Positions 6,839 to 14,272 of a DNA stretch of 21,966 bases are shown here, one piece after another. Location: NCBI GenBank assembly GCA_902489475.1, contig CABUAH010000029.1, positions 1-21,966 on the forward strand, in the 5' to 3' direction. Numbering within the stretch: position 1 is the stretch's first letter; each line of letters starts with the position of its first letter. Origin of the DNA: an uncultured Oscillospiraceae bacterium (GTDB lineage: Bacteria; Bacillota; Clostridia; Oscillospirales; Ruminococcaceae). Under the pieces are notes generated by a model. The model saw nothing but the letters and a program-made list of their open reading frames with translations. It had not been told where the DNA came from and did no database searches. The position numbers were made by a program, and so were the translations under genes.

Positions 6839-8119
6839 CTACTTAATTACAGCTTCCTTCTTTACAAGCTCAGCTGCTTTACCGACAGCTAAATCTTTTT
6901 TAAGAGCATCAGCAGTTACATAACTCTTAACCTGCTCAACTTCCATCTTGTAAGCGTCAGCCATCTTCTTAAACTCTTCCTCAGCTTCATCGTCTGAAAC
7001 CTCGATATTTTCAATTGCTGCAATCTTTTCAAGTGCCAAGCGAAGCTTAACCTGCTTCTCAGCCTGCTCACGGTACATTGTCTTTAAAGAATCGAGTGTC
7101 TGACCTGTGTACTGAAGATACATATCAACGGAAATTCCCTGCGGAGCAAGGCGCTGACCCAACTCCTCGATCATCTCGTCAGTTCTTCTTTCAAACATAA
7201 CTTCAGGAATTTCTCCCTCAACCTTTGCGATTACTGCATCGAGGATCTTTCCTTCCTGCTCCTGCTCACATGACTTTTGAGCAGCTTCTTCAAGCTTTGC
7301 CTTTATATCAGCCTTAAGCTCGTCAACAGTATCAAATTCCGACTGGTCCTTTACAAACTCATCGTCAAGCTCAGGAAGCTCCTTTGTCTTGATCTCATGA
7401 AGCTTAATTTTAAATACAACAGGTGCGCCTGCCAAATCAGCTGCGCCGTAATCTTCAGGGAAAGTAACATTGATGTCAAATTCATCACCGATATTATGCC
7501 CAACGATCTGATCCTCAAAGCCCGGAATAAACTGTCCGCTTCCAAGAGAAAGCGTAAACTTTTCAGCCTTTCCGCCCTCAAAAGCAACGTTGTCCTTAAA
7601 TCCCTCAAAGTCAATAACAACATCATCGCCGTTTTGAGCTGCTCTATCCTCAACAGATATAATTCTCATTCCCTTTTCACGGATATGTTCGATTTCATGG
7701 TCAATATCTTCGTCAGATACAGTCTTGACAGATTTTTCGATTTCTATTCCTTTATAATCTTTAATTTCAATTTCCGGCTTTGTGATGCAGGTAGCCTTAA
7801 CAATCGCACCCTTTTCTTTAGAAACCTCAGTTACCTCAAGATCAGGACGAGTAACAAGCTCGAGTCCTTCTTCTGCAACTGCCGTATCAACTTCAGCAGG
7901 TAAAATTGCGTTTAAAGCGTCCTCATAAAAAACACCCTCGCCGTATTCCTTTTCAACAATTTTTCTAGGTGCGTGACCTTTTCTGAAGCCCGGTACATTA
8001 ATATTCTTCTTTGCCTTTAAATATGCAGCCTGAACAGCGGCCTCAAAAGCATCGGCAGAAATCTCAATTTCAAGCTCATACTTATTTGTTTCGATTTTTT
8101 TAGTTGATTTCAAACTCAT
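6839..8119 (-). CDS. tig: Trigger factor (ribosome-associated chaperone and prolyl isomerase)
   Basis: A 426-residue trigger factor, which binds near the ribosome exit tunnel and shields nascent chains. The N-terminal ribosome-binding domain (about 1-150) has the signature NVPGFRKGHAPRKIVEKEYG. A central FKBP-type isomerase domain (about 155-240) shows VVIDFEGF and the LGSGQFIPGFEDQIVG motif. The remainder is the alpha-helical chaperone domain. The ATG at 8119 (MSLKSTKK) has GGAGG 8 nt upstream; an upstream in-frame TTG overlaps that site and is rejected. The gene has its own strong promoter (8171-8199) and lies first in tig-clpP-clpX, coupling folding of new chains to their degradation. Confidence 0.96.
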   Translation of the reverse strand: MSLKSTKKIETNKYELEIEISADAFEAAVQAAYLKAKKNINVPGFRKGHAPRKIVEKEYGEGVFYEDALNAILPAEVDTAVAEEGLELVTRPDLEVTEVSKEKGAIVKATCITKPEIEIKDYKGIEIEKSVKTVSDEDIDHEIEHIREKGMRIISVEDRAAQNGDDVVIDFEGFKDNVAFEGGKAEKFTLSLGSGQFIPGFEDQIVGHNIGDEFDINVTFPEDYGAADLAGAPVVFKIKLHEIKTKELPELDDEFVKDQSEFDTVDELKADIKAKLEEAAQKSCEQEQEGKILDAVIAKVEGEIPEVMFERRTDEMIEELGQRLAPQGISVDMYLQYTGQTLDSLKTMYREQAEKQVKLRLALEKIAAIENIEVSDDEAEEEFKKMADAYKMEVEQVKSYVTADALKKDLAVGKAAELVKKEAVIK

Positions 8120-8170
8120 TTCAACATCCTCCAACATATGTAAAAAATTGTTTTTTTCAGTATCTTAAAG

Positions 8171-8199
8171 ATTATAACACATTGCATTTTATTTTTCAA
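8171..8199 (-). promoter_or_regulatory. Promoter of tig
   Basis: On the minus strand TTGAAA (8194-8199) and TATAAT (8171-8176) are separated by exactly 17 nt, with a start expected near 8164, about 45 nt before the tig ATG. No CIRCE or CtsR-like repeat is evident beside it, so housekeeping expression is likely. Confidence 0.85.
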
Positions 8200-8219
8200 G
8201 CGTTTTAAGAAAATAAATA

Positions 8220-8709
8220 CCAATTCCGATAAAAAGCTGACGTTGCAATTATTTCACTGCTTCGGACAATGGCAATGAATAATGGGAAATAGACGATTAA
8301 TTCGGAGGTCGGAATTAGTAATTCGGAATTAAAAAGTTGAAACAAACTTTGAGATAATAAAATGCATTTTGGCACATTACCGTCATGAGGTCGCTTTCAC
8401 ATCAAAATTAAACTTTTAGCCAAATACGAATGCGTGCAGGATTTTGCGTAAAATTTTTCATTTATGTTCTAAATGCTCCTGACGGGCGGAGGTCATAGGA
8501 AAATGTTCCATCTGTTCTCGGTAATGCTATAAACAGAAGTTAAAAGGACAGCTTGTGATTTTTAAAGTTCTCACATAAAGCGGCAACCATATCAATGAAC
8601 AATGCATAATTGACAGTATGTGTCGGTAAGCGAGGTGTTGTTTGATAATATTAAATATTATTTCAGCAACAGTGGGAGAAGTCAAGACGCAATGTTATCA
8701 ACAAAGGTT
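8220..8709. other. Long intergenic region without a recognised gene
   Basis: About 490 nt lie between the tig promoter and the end of the lysR gene. I find no reading frame with a convincing start, ribosome site and protein-like composition. The visible structure is a cluster of alternating half-sites TAATTC and GAATTA at 8298-8303, 8312-8317 and 8319-8331, the last being a perfect palindrome TAATTCGGAATTA. The low-complexity words (CAATGAATAATGG, ATGAACAATGCATAATTG) look like decayed repeat DNA. No terminator for lysR is obvious at its 3' end. Confidence 0.5.
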
Positions 8710-9603
8710 TTATTTCTTTATTATTTCTTTAACTGCCGATACAAATCTAAGCACATCTTCGGGTGCGTTATGGCTGTAAAGCAATCCGTAAGGGATACTG
8801 TAATCCCAGTTCACAGGTATTGTCACAACTCCCGGATGAACGTCCTGCCAGCATTCGATCGTAAGCAGAACATTATTTGTTTCTGCACAGCGGTTAAACA
8901 CAGATAAATCATAAAACTGCGATGTATCTTGTATATGTATCTTCGGATGGTTCTTTTCCAAATCATTGCGAAGGAAGTCGTTTACGCCGGAATCTCCTTT
9001 AGGCACCATCATAAGCGTTTCACCGTACAAATCCTCTATATCAATGCATTTTTTACCTGCAAGACGATGCTCCCTTGAAACTGCAATCATCTTTTTATAT
9101 CTTCCGAGCATCAGAAAATCGCAAAGTGAAAGCCATATTCTGGAATCATTGACTCCTATCAAAAAATCAAACTTTTCTCCAAGCAGCTTTATTTCAGATA
9201 CAATCCCCTCATGGTTATCTTCAAATGGCACTAAGTGAAGCTTATAGTCTGAAAAATCCTTATTCACCTTGTACCACAAATCCAAAAACGGCTTTGCAGG
9301 ATTCAAAAGTGAAGTTCCGATACAAAAGGTTGTTTCAAAATCTTTTTCTGCCGACTTAGCGTTTGCGACCGACTTTTTTGAATAATCGATCATAAACTTT
9401 GCTTCCTTGTAAATTATCTCTCCCGAAGACGTTAAATGAATTCCCGAAGATGTTCTCTCAATAAGCTTTAAGTCTAAATGGCTTTCCAAAGAGTTCATCT
9501 GTTTCATAACAGCCGTGGGAGAAATATAAAGCTGTTGTGCTGCTTTTGTAAAGCTTCCGCAGTCCGCAACTTCTATAAATGTTTTTAATGCAGGATTATA
9601 CAT
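8710..9603 (-). CDS. LysR-family transcriptional regulator
   Basis: A 297-residue regulator. The N-terminal winged helix-turn-helix (about residues 1-60) reads FIEVADCGSFTKAAQQLYISPTAVMKQMNSLESHLDLKLIER, the standard LysR pattern. The remainder is a periplasmic-binding-protein-like effector domain (about 85-295). The start at ATG 9603 is supported by GGAGGAG five bases upstream. It is divergent from the flavodoxin-cupin-reductase operon, with only 119 nt between the two start codons, so it very probably controls that operon and itself. A perfect palindrome lies over its own transcription start. The inducer is unknown; electrophiles or oxidised small molecules would suit the neighbours, but that is inference. 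Confidence 0.9.
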   Translation of the reverse strand: MYNPALKTFIEVADCGSFTKAAQQLYISPTAVMKQMNSLESHLDLKLIERTSSGIHLTSSGEIIYKEAKFMIDYSKKSVANAKSAEKDFETTFCIGTSLLNPAKPFLDLWYKVNKDFSDYKLHLVPFEDNHEGIVSEIKLLGEKFDFLIGVNDSRIWLSLCDFLMLGRYKKMIAVSREHRLAGKKCIDIEDLYGETLMMVPKGDSGVNDFLRNDLEKNHPKIHIQDTSQFYDLSVFNRCAETNNVLLTIECWQDVHPGVVTIPVNWDYSIPYGLLYSHNAPEDVLRFVSAVKEIIKK

Positions 9604-9623
9604 ACGCTCCTCCAATGTTTTGC

Positions 9624-9640
9624 ATAAACTTTTAGTTTAT
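9624..9640. promoter_or_regulatory. Candidate LysR operator (perfect inverted repeat)
   Basis: ATAAACT-TTT-AGTTTAT is a perfect inverted repeat of 7-bp arms. It lies just downstream of the lysR -10 and over its expected start point, a good position for autorepression. LysR sites are usually imperfect AT-rich dyads, so the fit is reasonable but not proven. Confidence 0.5.
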
Positions 9641-9643
9641 ATA

Positions 9644-9672
9644 ATAATAACATCTCGGCTATTCCATGTCAA
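9644..9672 (-). promoter_or_regulatory. Promoter of the lysR gene
   Basis: On the minus strand TTGACA (9667-9672) and TATTAT (9644-9649) are separated by 17 nt, close to the sigma-A consensus. The start is expected near 9637, inside the palindrome at 9624-9640. Confidence 0.8.
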
Positions 9673-9690
9673 GCAAAAACAGTCTATAAT
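9662..9690 (+). promoter_or_regulatory. Probable activator-dependent promoter of the redox operon
   Basis: A consensus TATAAT at 9685-9690 sits 33 nt before the first flavodoxin ATG. The hexamer 17 nt upstream of it (TTCCAT, 9662-9667) is a poor -35 and overlaps the -35 of the opposing lysR promoter. A strong -10 with a poor -35 is typical of genes that need an activator such as LysR. Confidence 0.6.
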
Positions 9691-9722
9691 TAAATTAGGA
9701 ACCAAAGAACGGAGGGCATAAA

Positions 9723-10238
9723 ATGTCAAAACAATTAATCGCTTTTTATTCGAGAACAGATGAAAACTATGTAAGCGGTGAAATAAAACAGCTTACAGTC
9801 GGAAATACTCAAAAGGCTGCGGATATTATTCAAAAGCTCACAGGAGCAGACTTATTTAAGATTGAACAGATCAAGCCGTATAACAAAAGCTACAATGAAT
9901 GTATTGCCGAGGCACAGGAGGATCAAAGGCGTGATGCTCGCCCAAAGCTTAAAACATATCCTGAACGCCTTGAAGAATACGATATTATTTATCTGGGTTT
10001 TCCAAATTATTGGAGTACGATGCCAATGGCGGTATTTACTTTTTTGGAACACTTTGATTTTAAGGGCAAGGAAATAAGACCTTTTTGTACACACGAAGGC
10101 AGCGGTTTAGGAAAAAGTTTAAGCGACATTAAAAAGCTATGTCCTACTGCTGATGTTGCACAAGGAATTGCCATTCAGGGCGGACGGGTTGAAAGCTCTG
10201 AAAAAGAAATCGAAAAATGGATTAGAAAGCTGGGGTGA
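9723..10238 (+). CDS. Flavodoxin-like protein
   Basis: A 171-residue protein with the flavodoxin fold. Strand 1 and the phosphate-binding region read LIAFYSRTDEN...VGNTQKAADII; the loop holds about 15 extra residues between SRT and GNT compared with the second flavodoxin. The middle part, YDIIYLGFPNYWSTMPMAVFTFLE, is typical of the Flavodoxin_4 group (PF12682), and PFCTHEGSGLGKS is the last FMN contact loop. It probably binds FMN and moves electrons or reduces small molecules in the cytoplasm. It is first in the operon, with CGGAGGG 8 nt before the ATG. The next gene starts 6 nt after its stop. Confidence 0.85.
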   Translation: MSKQLIAFYSRTDENYVSGEIKQLTVGNTQKAADIIQKLTGADLFKIEQIKPYNKSYNECIAEAQEDQRRDARPKLKTYPERLEEYDIIYLGFPNYWSTMPMAVFTFLEHFDFKGKEIRPFCTHEGSGLGKSLSDIKKLCPTADVAQGIAIQGGRVESSEKEIEKWIRKLG

Positions 10239-10244
10239 ATTAGA

Positions 10245-10742
10245 TTGAAAAAAATGCTTATCGTCTATTATTCATGGTCAAACGGAAATACCGAAAGAGT
10301 CGCACTTGAACTTAAAAAAGCTACCGGAGCAGATATTGTTCGCATTGACACCGCCGTACCATATCAAGGAAGCTATGATGATGTTGTAGAGCAAGGTCAA
10401 AGAGAAGTAAACAACGGTTTTGAACCGGAAATCAAGCCGCTCCCGATCGATGTAAACGACTATGATGTGATCGCCGTCGGCACTCCGACATGGTGGTATA
10501 CAATGGCTCCGGCAGTTTTAACATTTTTGCATCAGCATGACCTAAGCGGAAAAACTGTAGTTCCGTTTATGACAAACGGCGGCTGGCCGGGTCACGTCAT
10601 TAAAGATATGGCCAAAGCCTGCAAAGTCGCTCAAATTAAAGAATCGTTAGAAGTACGTTTTGATTCAAACGGCGGAGATTGTCTTGAAACTCCGGAGTCG
10701 GAAATAACGGCATGGGCTGAACGTGTCAAGGATATTATTTAA
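10245..10742 (+). CDS. Flavodoxin-like protein
   Basis: A 165-residue flavodoxin. It has a short FMN phosphate loop (YYSWSNGNTERVA), the YDVIAVGTPTWWYTMAPAVLTFL stretch, and PFMTNGGWPGH for the isoalloxazine side. It is a diverged paralogue of the protein before it. The start is taken as TTG at 10245, because GGGGTG lies 6 nt upstream, whereas the next ATG (10254) would have a 15-nt spacer; the site overlaps the end of the previous gene. Two adjacent flavodoxins in one operon suggest different partners or substrates. Both are cytoplasmic, with no signal peptide. Confidence 0.85.
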   Translation: MKKMLIVYYSWSNGNTERVALELKKATGADIVRIDTAVPYQGSYDDVVEQGQREVNNGFEPEIKPLPIDVNDYDVIAVGTPTWWYTMAPAVLTFLHQHDLSGKTVVPFMTNGGWPGHVIKDMAKACKVAQIKESLEVRFDSNGGDCLETPESEITAWAERVKDII

Positions 10743-10758
10743 GAAAGGAATGAATTGT

Positions 10759-11190
10759 ATGAAAACAACTAATAAAACCGAATTTGACAAAATGAATGTG
10801 TTTGGACTGGGAAGTGAAAATACAGCATATGCAAAATATTTTAGCGGAGAATCTTTTTTAAATCCGCTCACAGACGGCGAAAAGACAGTGTTTCTTGCAA
10901 ATGTCACCTTTGAGCCGAGCTGCCGTAACAATTGGCACATTCATCACGCAAAGTGCGGCGGAGGTCAGCTTCTTATCTGTACCGCAGGAGAGGGATGGTA
11001 CAGGGAAGAAGGCAAAGAGGCTGTAAGCCTTGTTCCGGGAACAGTTATTACTATTCCCCCTGAAGTAAAGCATTGGCACGGTGCAAAAAAGGACAGCTGG
11101 TTTTCGCACATCGCTATAGAAGTTCCCGGTGAAAAATGCAAAAACGAATGGTGTGAGCCTGTGACCGATGAAGAATACAATAGCTTGTAA
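10759..11190 (+). CDS. Cupin-domain protein
   Basis: A 143-residue single-domain cupin. Motif 1 (about residues 55-80) reads WHIHHAKCGGGQLLICTAGEGWYREEG, with two histidines but Gln in the place of the usual Glu ligand. Motif 2 reads PGTVITIPPEVKHWHGAKKDSWFSH, with two more histidines. It could bind a divalent metal through these histidines. Such cupins are often beside or fused to carboxymuconolactone decarboxylase-family proteins, and one of those lies two genes downstream. The start ATG at 10759 has AAAGGA 9 nt upstream; earlier ATGs sit on the ribosome site. Specific reaction unknown. Confidence 0.82.
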   Translation: MKTTNKTEFDKMNVFGLGSENTAYAKYFSGESFLNPLTDGEKTVFLANVTFEPSCRNNWHIHHAKCGGGQLLICTAGEGWYREEGKEAVSLVPGTVITIPPEVKHWHGAKKDSWFSHIAIEVPGEKCKNEWCEPVTDEEYNSL

Positions 11191-11226
11191 TGCAATAAAA
11201 AACTATAATCCAAGGAGATGAATGCA

Positions 11227-12093
11227 ATGATTTTAAATGAATACTATACACTCGCAAACGACATCAAAATTCCAAAGCTCGGACTTGGCACATGGTTTAT
11301 TGACGATGACAAAGCAGCTGAAGCTGTAAGAGAAGCAGTTAAACTAGGCTACCGCCTGATTGATACTGCCCAGGCTTACGGAAACGAGCGTGGCGTAGGC
11401 GAAGGAGTCCGCACCTCATCAGTTGCCCGTGAACAGCTTTTTGTCGCAAGTAAAGTCGCTGCCGAGCTTAAGACCTACAAGGAAGCGTCAGATTCGATTG
11501 ACGAAACGCTCGATAAAATGGGATTGACATATCTTGACCAAATGATTATCCACAGCCCTCAGCCATGGAATGAATTCCGTGAAGAAAAAAGATACTTTGA
11601 AGAAAACATAGAAGTATGGCGTGCTTTAGAAGATGCATATAAGGACGGAAAAGTTAAGGCAATTGGTGTTTCAAATTTTATGCAGGATGATCTTCAAAAC
11701 ATTATAGATCACTGCACAATAAAGCCTATGGTAAATCAGATTTTGCTCCATATCGGCAACACGGATAAAGAGCTTTTGTGCTTTTGTAAAAAGCATGGAA
11801 TTTTAGTTGAAGCGTACTCCCCTATTGCTCACGGAGAAGCTTTAAAGAATCCGGTAATTAATCAAATGGCAAAATCTTACGGAGTTTCCGCCGCACAGCT
11901 TTGTATTCGCTATGCTATTCAGCTTGGCACGGTTGCACTTCCTAAAACCGCTGATCCTTCACATATGCAGAACAATTCAGATGTGAACTTTGAAATATCT
12001 GATAAAGATATGGAAACACTTAAAGAAGCAGAAAAGTTTAAAACCTACGGCGATTATGATGTATTCCCTGTATTTGGGAAATCAAGTTATTAA
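11227..12093 (+). CDS. Aldo/keto reductase
   Basis: A 288-residue NAD(P)H-dependent aldo/keto reductase with a TIM-barrel. The catalytic tetrad is intact: Asp46 and Tyr51 (IDTAQAYGNE), Lys76 (ASK) and His109 (IIHSP). AIGVSNF is the conserved strand-loop in the middle, and LPKTADPSHMQNN is the cofactor phosphate-binding region. It would reduce aldehydes or ketones to alcohols. The start ATG at 11227 has AAGGAG at 9 nt; the ATG at 11218 abuts that site and is rejected. Fourth gene of the operon, with 36 nt before it. It shares the fold and active site with the reductase at 12486 but differs clearly from it, so it is not a recent duplicate. Confidence 0.93.
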   Translation: MILNEYYTLANDIKIPKLGLGTWFIDDDKAAEAVREAVKLGYRLIDTAQAYGNERGVGEGVRTSSVAREQLFVASKVAAELKTYKEASDSIDETLDKMGLTYLDQMIIHSPQPWNEFREEKRYFEENIEVWRALEDAYKDGKVKAIGVSNFMQDDLQNIIDHCTIKPMVNQILLHIGNTDKELLCFCKKHGILVEAYSPIAHGEALKNPVINQMAKSYGVSAAQLCIRYAIQLGTVALPKTADPSHMQNNSDVNFEISDKDMETLKEAEKFKTYGDYDVFPVFGKSSY

Positions 12094-12118
12094 TGTCAAG
12101 GTAAAAGGAGGATAAAAA

Positions 12119-12436
12119 ATGGCAAAAGTAACAGCAGGAAGAGATGCACTGGGAGAATTTGCTCCAAAGTTTGCAGAGTTAAACGACGATGTGCTATTCG
12201 GAGAGGTTTGGTCAAGAGAGGATAAGCTTTCAGCAAGAGATAGGAGCATAGTAACGGTAGTCGCTCTTATGTCAAGCGGAATTTTAGACAGCTCTCTTAA
12301 ATTTCATCTCCAAAATGCAAAAAATCACGGAGTTACAAAAGAAGAGATTGCAGAAATTCTGACTCATGCCGCTTTCTATTCAGGCTGGCCGAAAGCGTGG
12401 GCAGCATTTTACATGGCGAAAGAAGTGTGGGAATAA
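12119..12436 (+). CDS. Carboxymuconolactone decarboxylase-family protein
   Basis: A 105-residue all-helical protein. SREDKLSARDRSIVTVVALMSSGI is the first part of the family domain (PF02627), followed by LKFHLQNAKNHGVTKEEIAEILTHAAFYSGWPKAWAAF, the diagnostic helix with Glu, His and the GWP turn. It lacks the CxxC pair of AhpD-type peroxidases, so thiol peroxidase chemistry is unlikely. AAGGAGG precedes the ATG. It lies between two aldo/keto reductases and shares the operon with a cupin, a common pairing. The real substrate is unknown; decarboxylase is only the family name. Confidence 0.9.
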   Translation: MAKVTAGRDALGEFAPKFAELNDDVLFGEVWSREDKLSARDRSIVTVVALMSSGILDSSLKFHLQNAKNHGVTKEEIAEILTHAAFYSGWPKAWAAFYMAKEVWE

Positions 12437-12485
12437 CAACAAGCACTAATTTAAAACATAAAATTTATATCGGAGGTAAATGAAT

Positions 12486-13337
12486 ATGGAGTATACCACT
12501 TTAACAAACGGCGTAAAAATGCCTATGGAAGGTTTCGGCGTTTTTCAAGTTGAAAACGGCGATGTATGCGAGAAGGCTGTAACAGACGCTCTTGAAGCAG
12601 GATACCGCCTAATTGATACAGCTTCAGCTTACTTTAATGAGGAAGCGGTAGGAAAAGCAATCAAAGCAAGCGGAATTCCCCGTGAAGAGCTTTTTATTAC
12701 AACAAAGCTTTGGATTCAAGACGCCGGATATGAAAATGCAAAAAAAGCGTTCAACGTATCTTTAGAAAAGCTTGGGCTTGATTATCTCGACCTTTATCTC
12801 ATTCATCAGCCGATGAACGATTACTACGGCTCGTGGAGAGCTATGGAGGAATTGTACGAGGAAGGAAAGATTCGTGCAATCGGCGTAAGTAACTTTTATC
12901 CTGAACGTCTTGCCGACCTTTGCACAAATGCACGCATAAAGCCTATGGTAAATCAGGTAGAGCTTCACCCGTTTTTTCAGCAGGAAGAAGCTTTGAAAAA
13001 TATGCGGGAATTCGGAGTTCAGCCTGAAGCATGGGGACCGTTAGCAGAGGGCAAGCATGGAATTTTCACAAACGAAATACTCACCAAAATTGCAAATAAA
13101 TATGGCAAAACAGTTGCTCAGGTAGTTCTTCGCTGGAACACACAGAGAGGAGTTGTAATAATTCCAAAGTCAATCAACAAAAACCGCATAGAAGAAAACT
13201 TTAACATTTGGGATTTCTCGCTCAGTGAAGAGGACATGGCAGCAATCAGCACTCTCGACCTCGGACACAGCGAAATTGTCGACCATTTCTCAGCGGAAAC
13301 AGCAAAAATGCTGAACAGCTGGAAGATACACGATTAA
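12486..13337 (+). CDS. Aldo/keto reductase
   Basis: A 283-residue aldo/keto reductase. The tetrad is Asp44 and Tyr49 (IDTASAYFNE), Lys74 (TTKLW) and His107 (LIHQP). VELHPFFQQ and IIPKSINKNRIEEN are typical of the AKR5-like bacterial reductases that act on 2,5-diketo-gluconate, methylglyoxal and similar carbonyls. Substrate assignment is not possible by eye. The start ATG at 12486 has GGAGG at 9 nt, while the ATG at 12480 is only 3 nt from it. It is the last gene of the operon, followed by a palindromic terminator at 13400-13434. Confidence 0.93.
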   Translation: MEYTTLTNGVKMPMEGFGVFQVENGDVCEKAVTDALEAGYRLIDTASAYFNEEAVGKAIKASGIPREELFITTKLWIQDAGYENAKKAFNVSLEKLGLDYLDLYLIHQPMNDYYGSWRAMEELYEEGKIRAIGVSNFYPERLADLCTNARIKPMVNQVELHPFFQQEEALKNMREFGVQPEAWGPLAEGKHGIFTNEILTKIANKYGKTVAQVVLRWNTQRGVVIIPKSINKNRIEENFNIWDFSLSEEDMAAISTLDLGHSEIVDHFSAETAKMLNSWKIHD

Positions 13338-13399
13338 TAAAAAATCTCTATTAATCGTTATGCCGACAACGGTTTAATTTATCGTATTAGCCGTACAAA

Positions 13400-13434
13400 A
13401 AAGGACACTGATTTTTCATTTTTCAGTGTCCTTT
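13400..13434. terminator. Bidirectional terminator
   Basis: A perfect 12-bp stem, AAAGGACACTGA/TCAGTGTCCTTT, with an 11-nt AT-rich loop lies between convergent genes (the reductase operon and the metallophosphoesterase). AATTTT follows on the plus strand and TTTGTACGG on the minus strand. Confidence 0.85.
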
Positions 13435-13474
13435 AATTTTATTCCAAAAACTTATTTGTTCTAACAGCATTTGC

Positions 13475-14176
13475 TTAGAGTATAATATTCGTTATATCTT
13501 CAGGTACAAATTTAAGATAATCCGCAGATATAAGACGAAAATCTATTCCGTCAACAACTCCGTCTATCGCATAATTATGTGCAGATCCGTGAATATGACC
13601 GTAAAAGCATTTTTTTATGTTATATTTATGCAAAACATCAAGTATCTCAAAATTATACTCATTATAAAAAATCGGCGGATAATGTAAAAACACTACAGGC
13701 TTAAGTCCTGCGTCAACGGCTGATTTTATGGATGTTTCAAGCCGCCCTGCTTCTCTTAAAAGGACCTTTTGGTCAGCAGCTTCACCCTTTTTCTCATTTA
13801 TCCAGCCCCTCGTTCCGCATAGACCTATATTTTCATATTTATAATGATTATTAAAAAGAATCTTAAGTGAATCAAATCCGTTTTCAGAAAAAAATTTCTC
13901 AAGCTTAGTTTTTGTTTCCCACCAGTAATCGTGATTTCCCTTAAGCAAAATCTTTTCCCCCGGCAAGCTTTGCAAAAACTCAAAATCAGGTTTTGCCTCA
14001 CTCAAATTTATTCCCCAAGATATATCTCCGGGAACAACAACTGTATCCTCTTCTTTTACCTTTTCTCTCCAGTTTTTTTCAAGCCGCTCTGCATAGTCAT
14101 GCCATCCTCCGAAAATATCCATAGGCTTATCTACACCAAACGATAAATGAAGATCAGCTATAACAAAAATTGACAA
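13475..14176 (-). CDS. Metallophosphoesterase (COG1768-like phosphohydrolase)
   Basis: A 233-residue calcineurin-like phosphoesterase with all metal motifs: ADLH (Asp8, His10), PGDISWG, KGNHDYWW, the histidine of LHYPP and GHIHG. The combination KPMDIFGGW near the N-terminus resembles the predicted phosphohydrolases of COG1768. It would bind two metal ions and cleave a phosphoester in the cytoplasm; the substrate is unknown. The start is a TTG, supported by GGGAGG with a 6-nt spacer. It is a single gene, divergent from the DUF1540 gene, with the 3' end facing the reductase operon. Confidence 0.88.
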   Translation of the reverse strand: MSIFVIADLHLSFGVDKPMDIFGGWHDYAERLEKNWREKVKEEDTVVVPGDISWGINLSEAKPDFEFLQSLPGEKILLKGNHDYWWETKTKLEKFFSENGFDSLKILFNNHYKYENIGLCGTRGWINEKKGEAADQKVLLREAGRLETSIKSAVDAGLKPVVFLHYPPIFYNEYNFEILDVLHKYNIKKCFYGHIHGSAHNYAIDGVVDGIDFRLISADYLKFVPEDITNIIL

Positions 14177-14228
14177 AATATTCCTCCCGTTAACAAAAAT
14201 TAACTCTTATATTTTTTCACTTTTAGCT

Positions 14229-14256
14229 TACAATAGTTATGCAGAGAAAGCTCTGC
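14229..14256 (+). promoter_or_regulatory. -10 box and 5'-end hairpin of the DUF1540 gene
   Basis: TACAAT at 14229-14234 would start transcription near 14241, exactly where the hairpin GCAGAG-AAAG-CTCTGC (14241-14256) begins. The -35 is weak (CTTATA at 17 nt). The mRNA would thus begin with a hairpin directly followed by the ribosome site, a configuration known to protect transcripts from 5'-end decay. Confidence 0.45.
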
Positions 14257-14272
14257 GAAAGGAGATTTCATT

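Noticed and set aside
7277..7903. 208-codon plus-strand reading frame across tig
   Set aside because: It is antisense to trigger factor domains that are clearly conserved; composition is that of a shadow frame.
8620..8907. 95-codon plus-strand frame at the lysR 3' end
   Set aside because: Most of it is antisense to lysR, with no ribosome site and no protein-like pattern.
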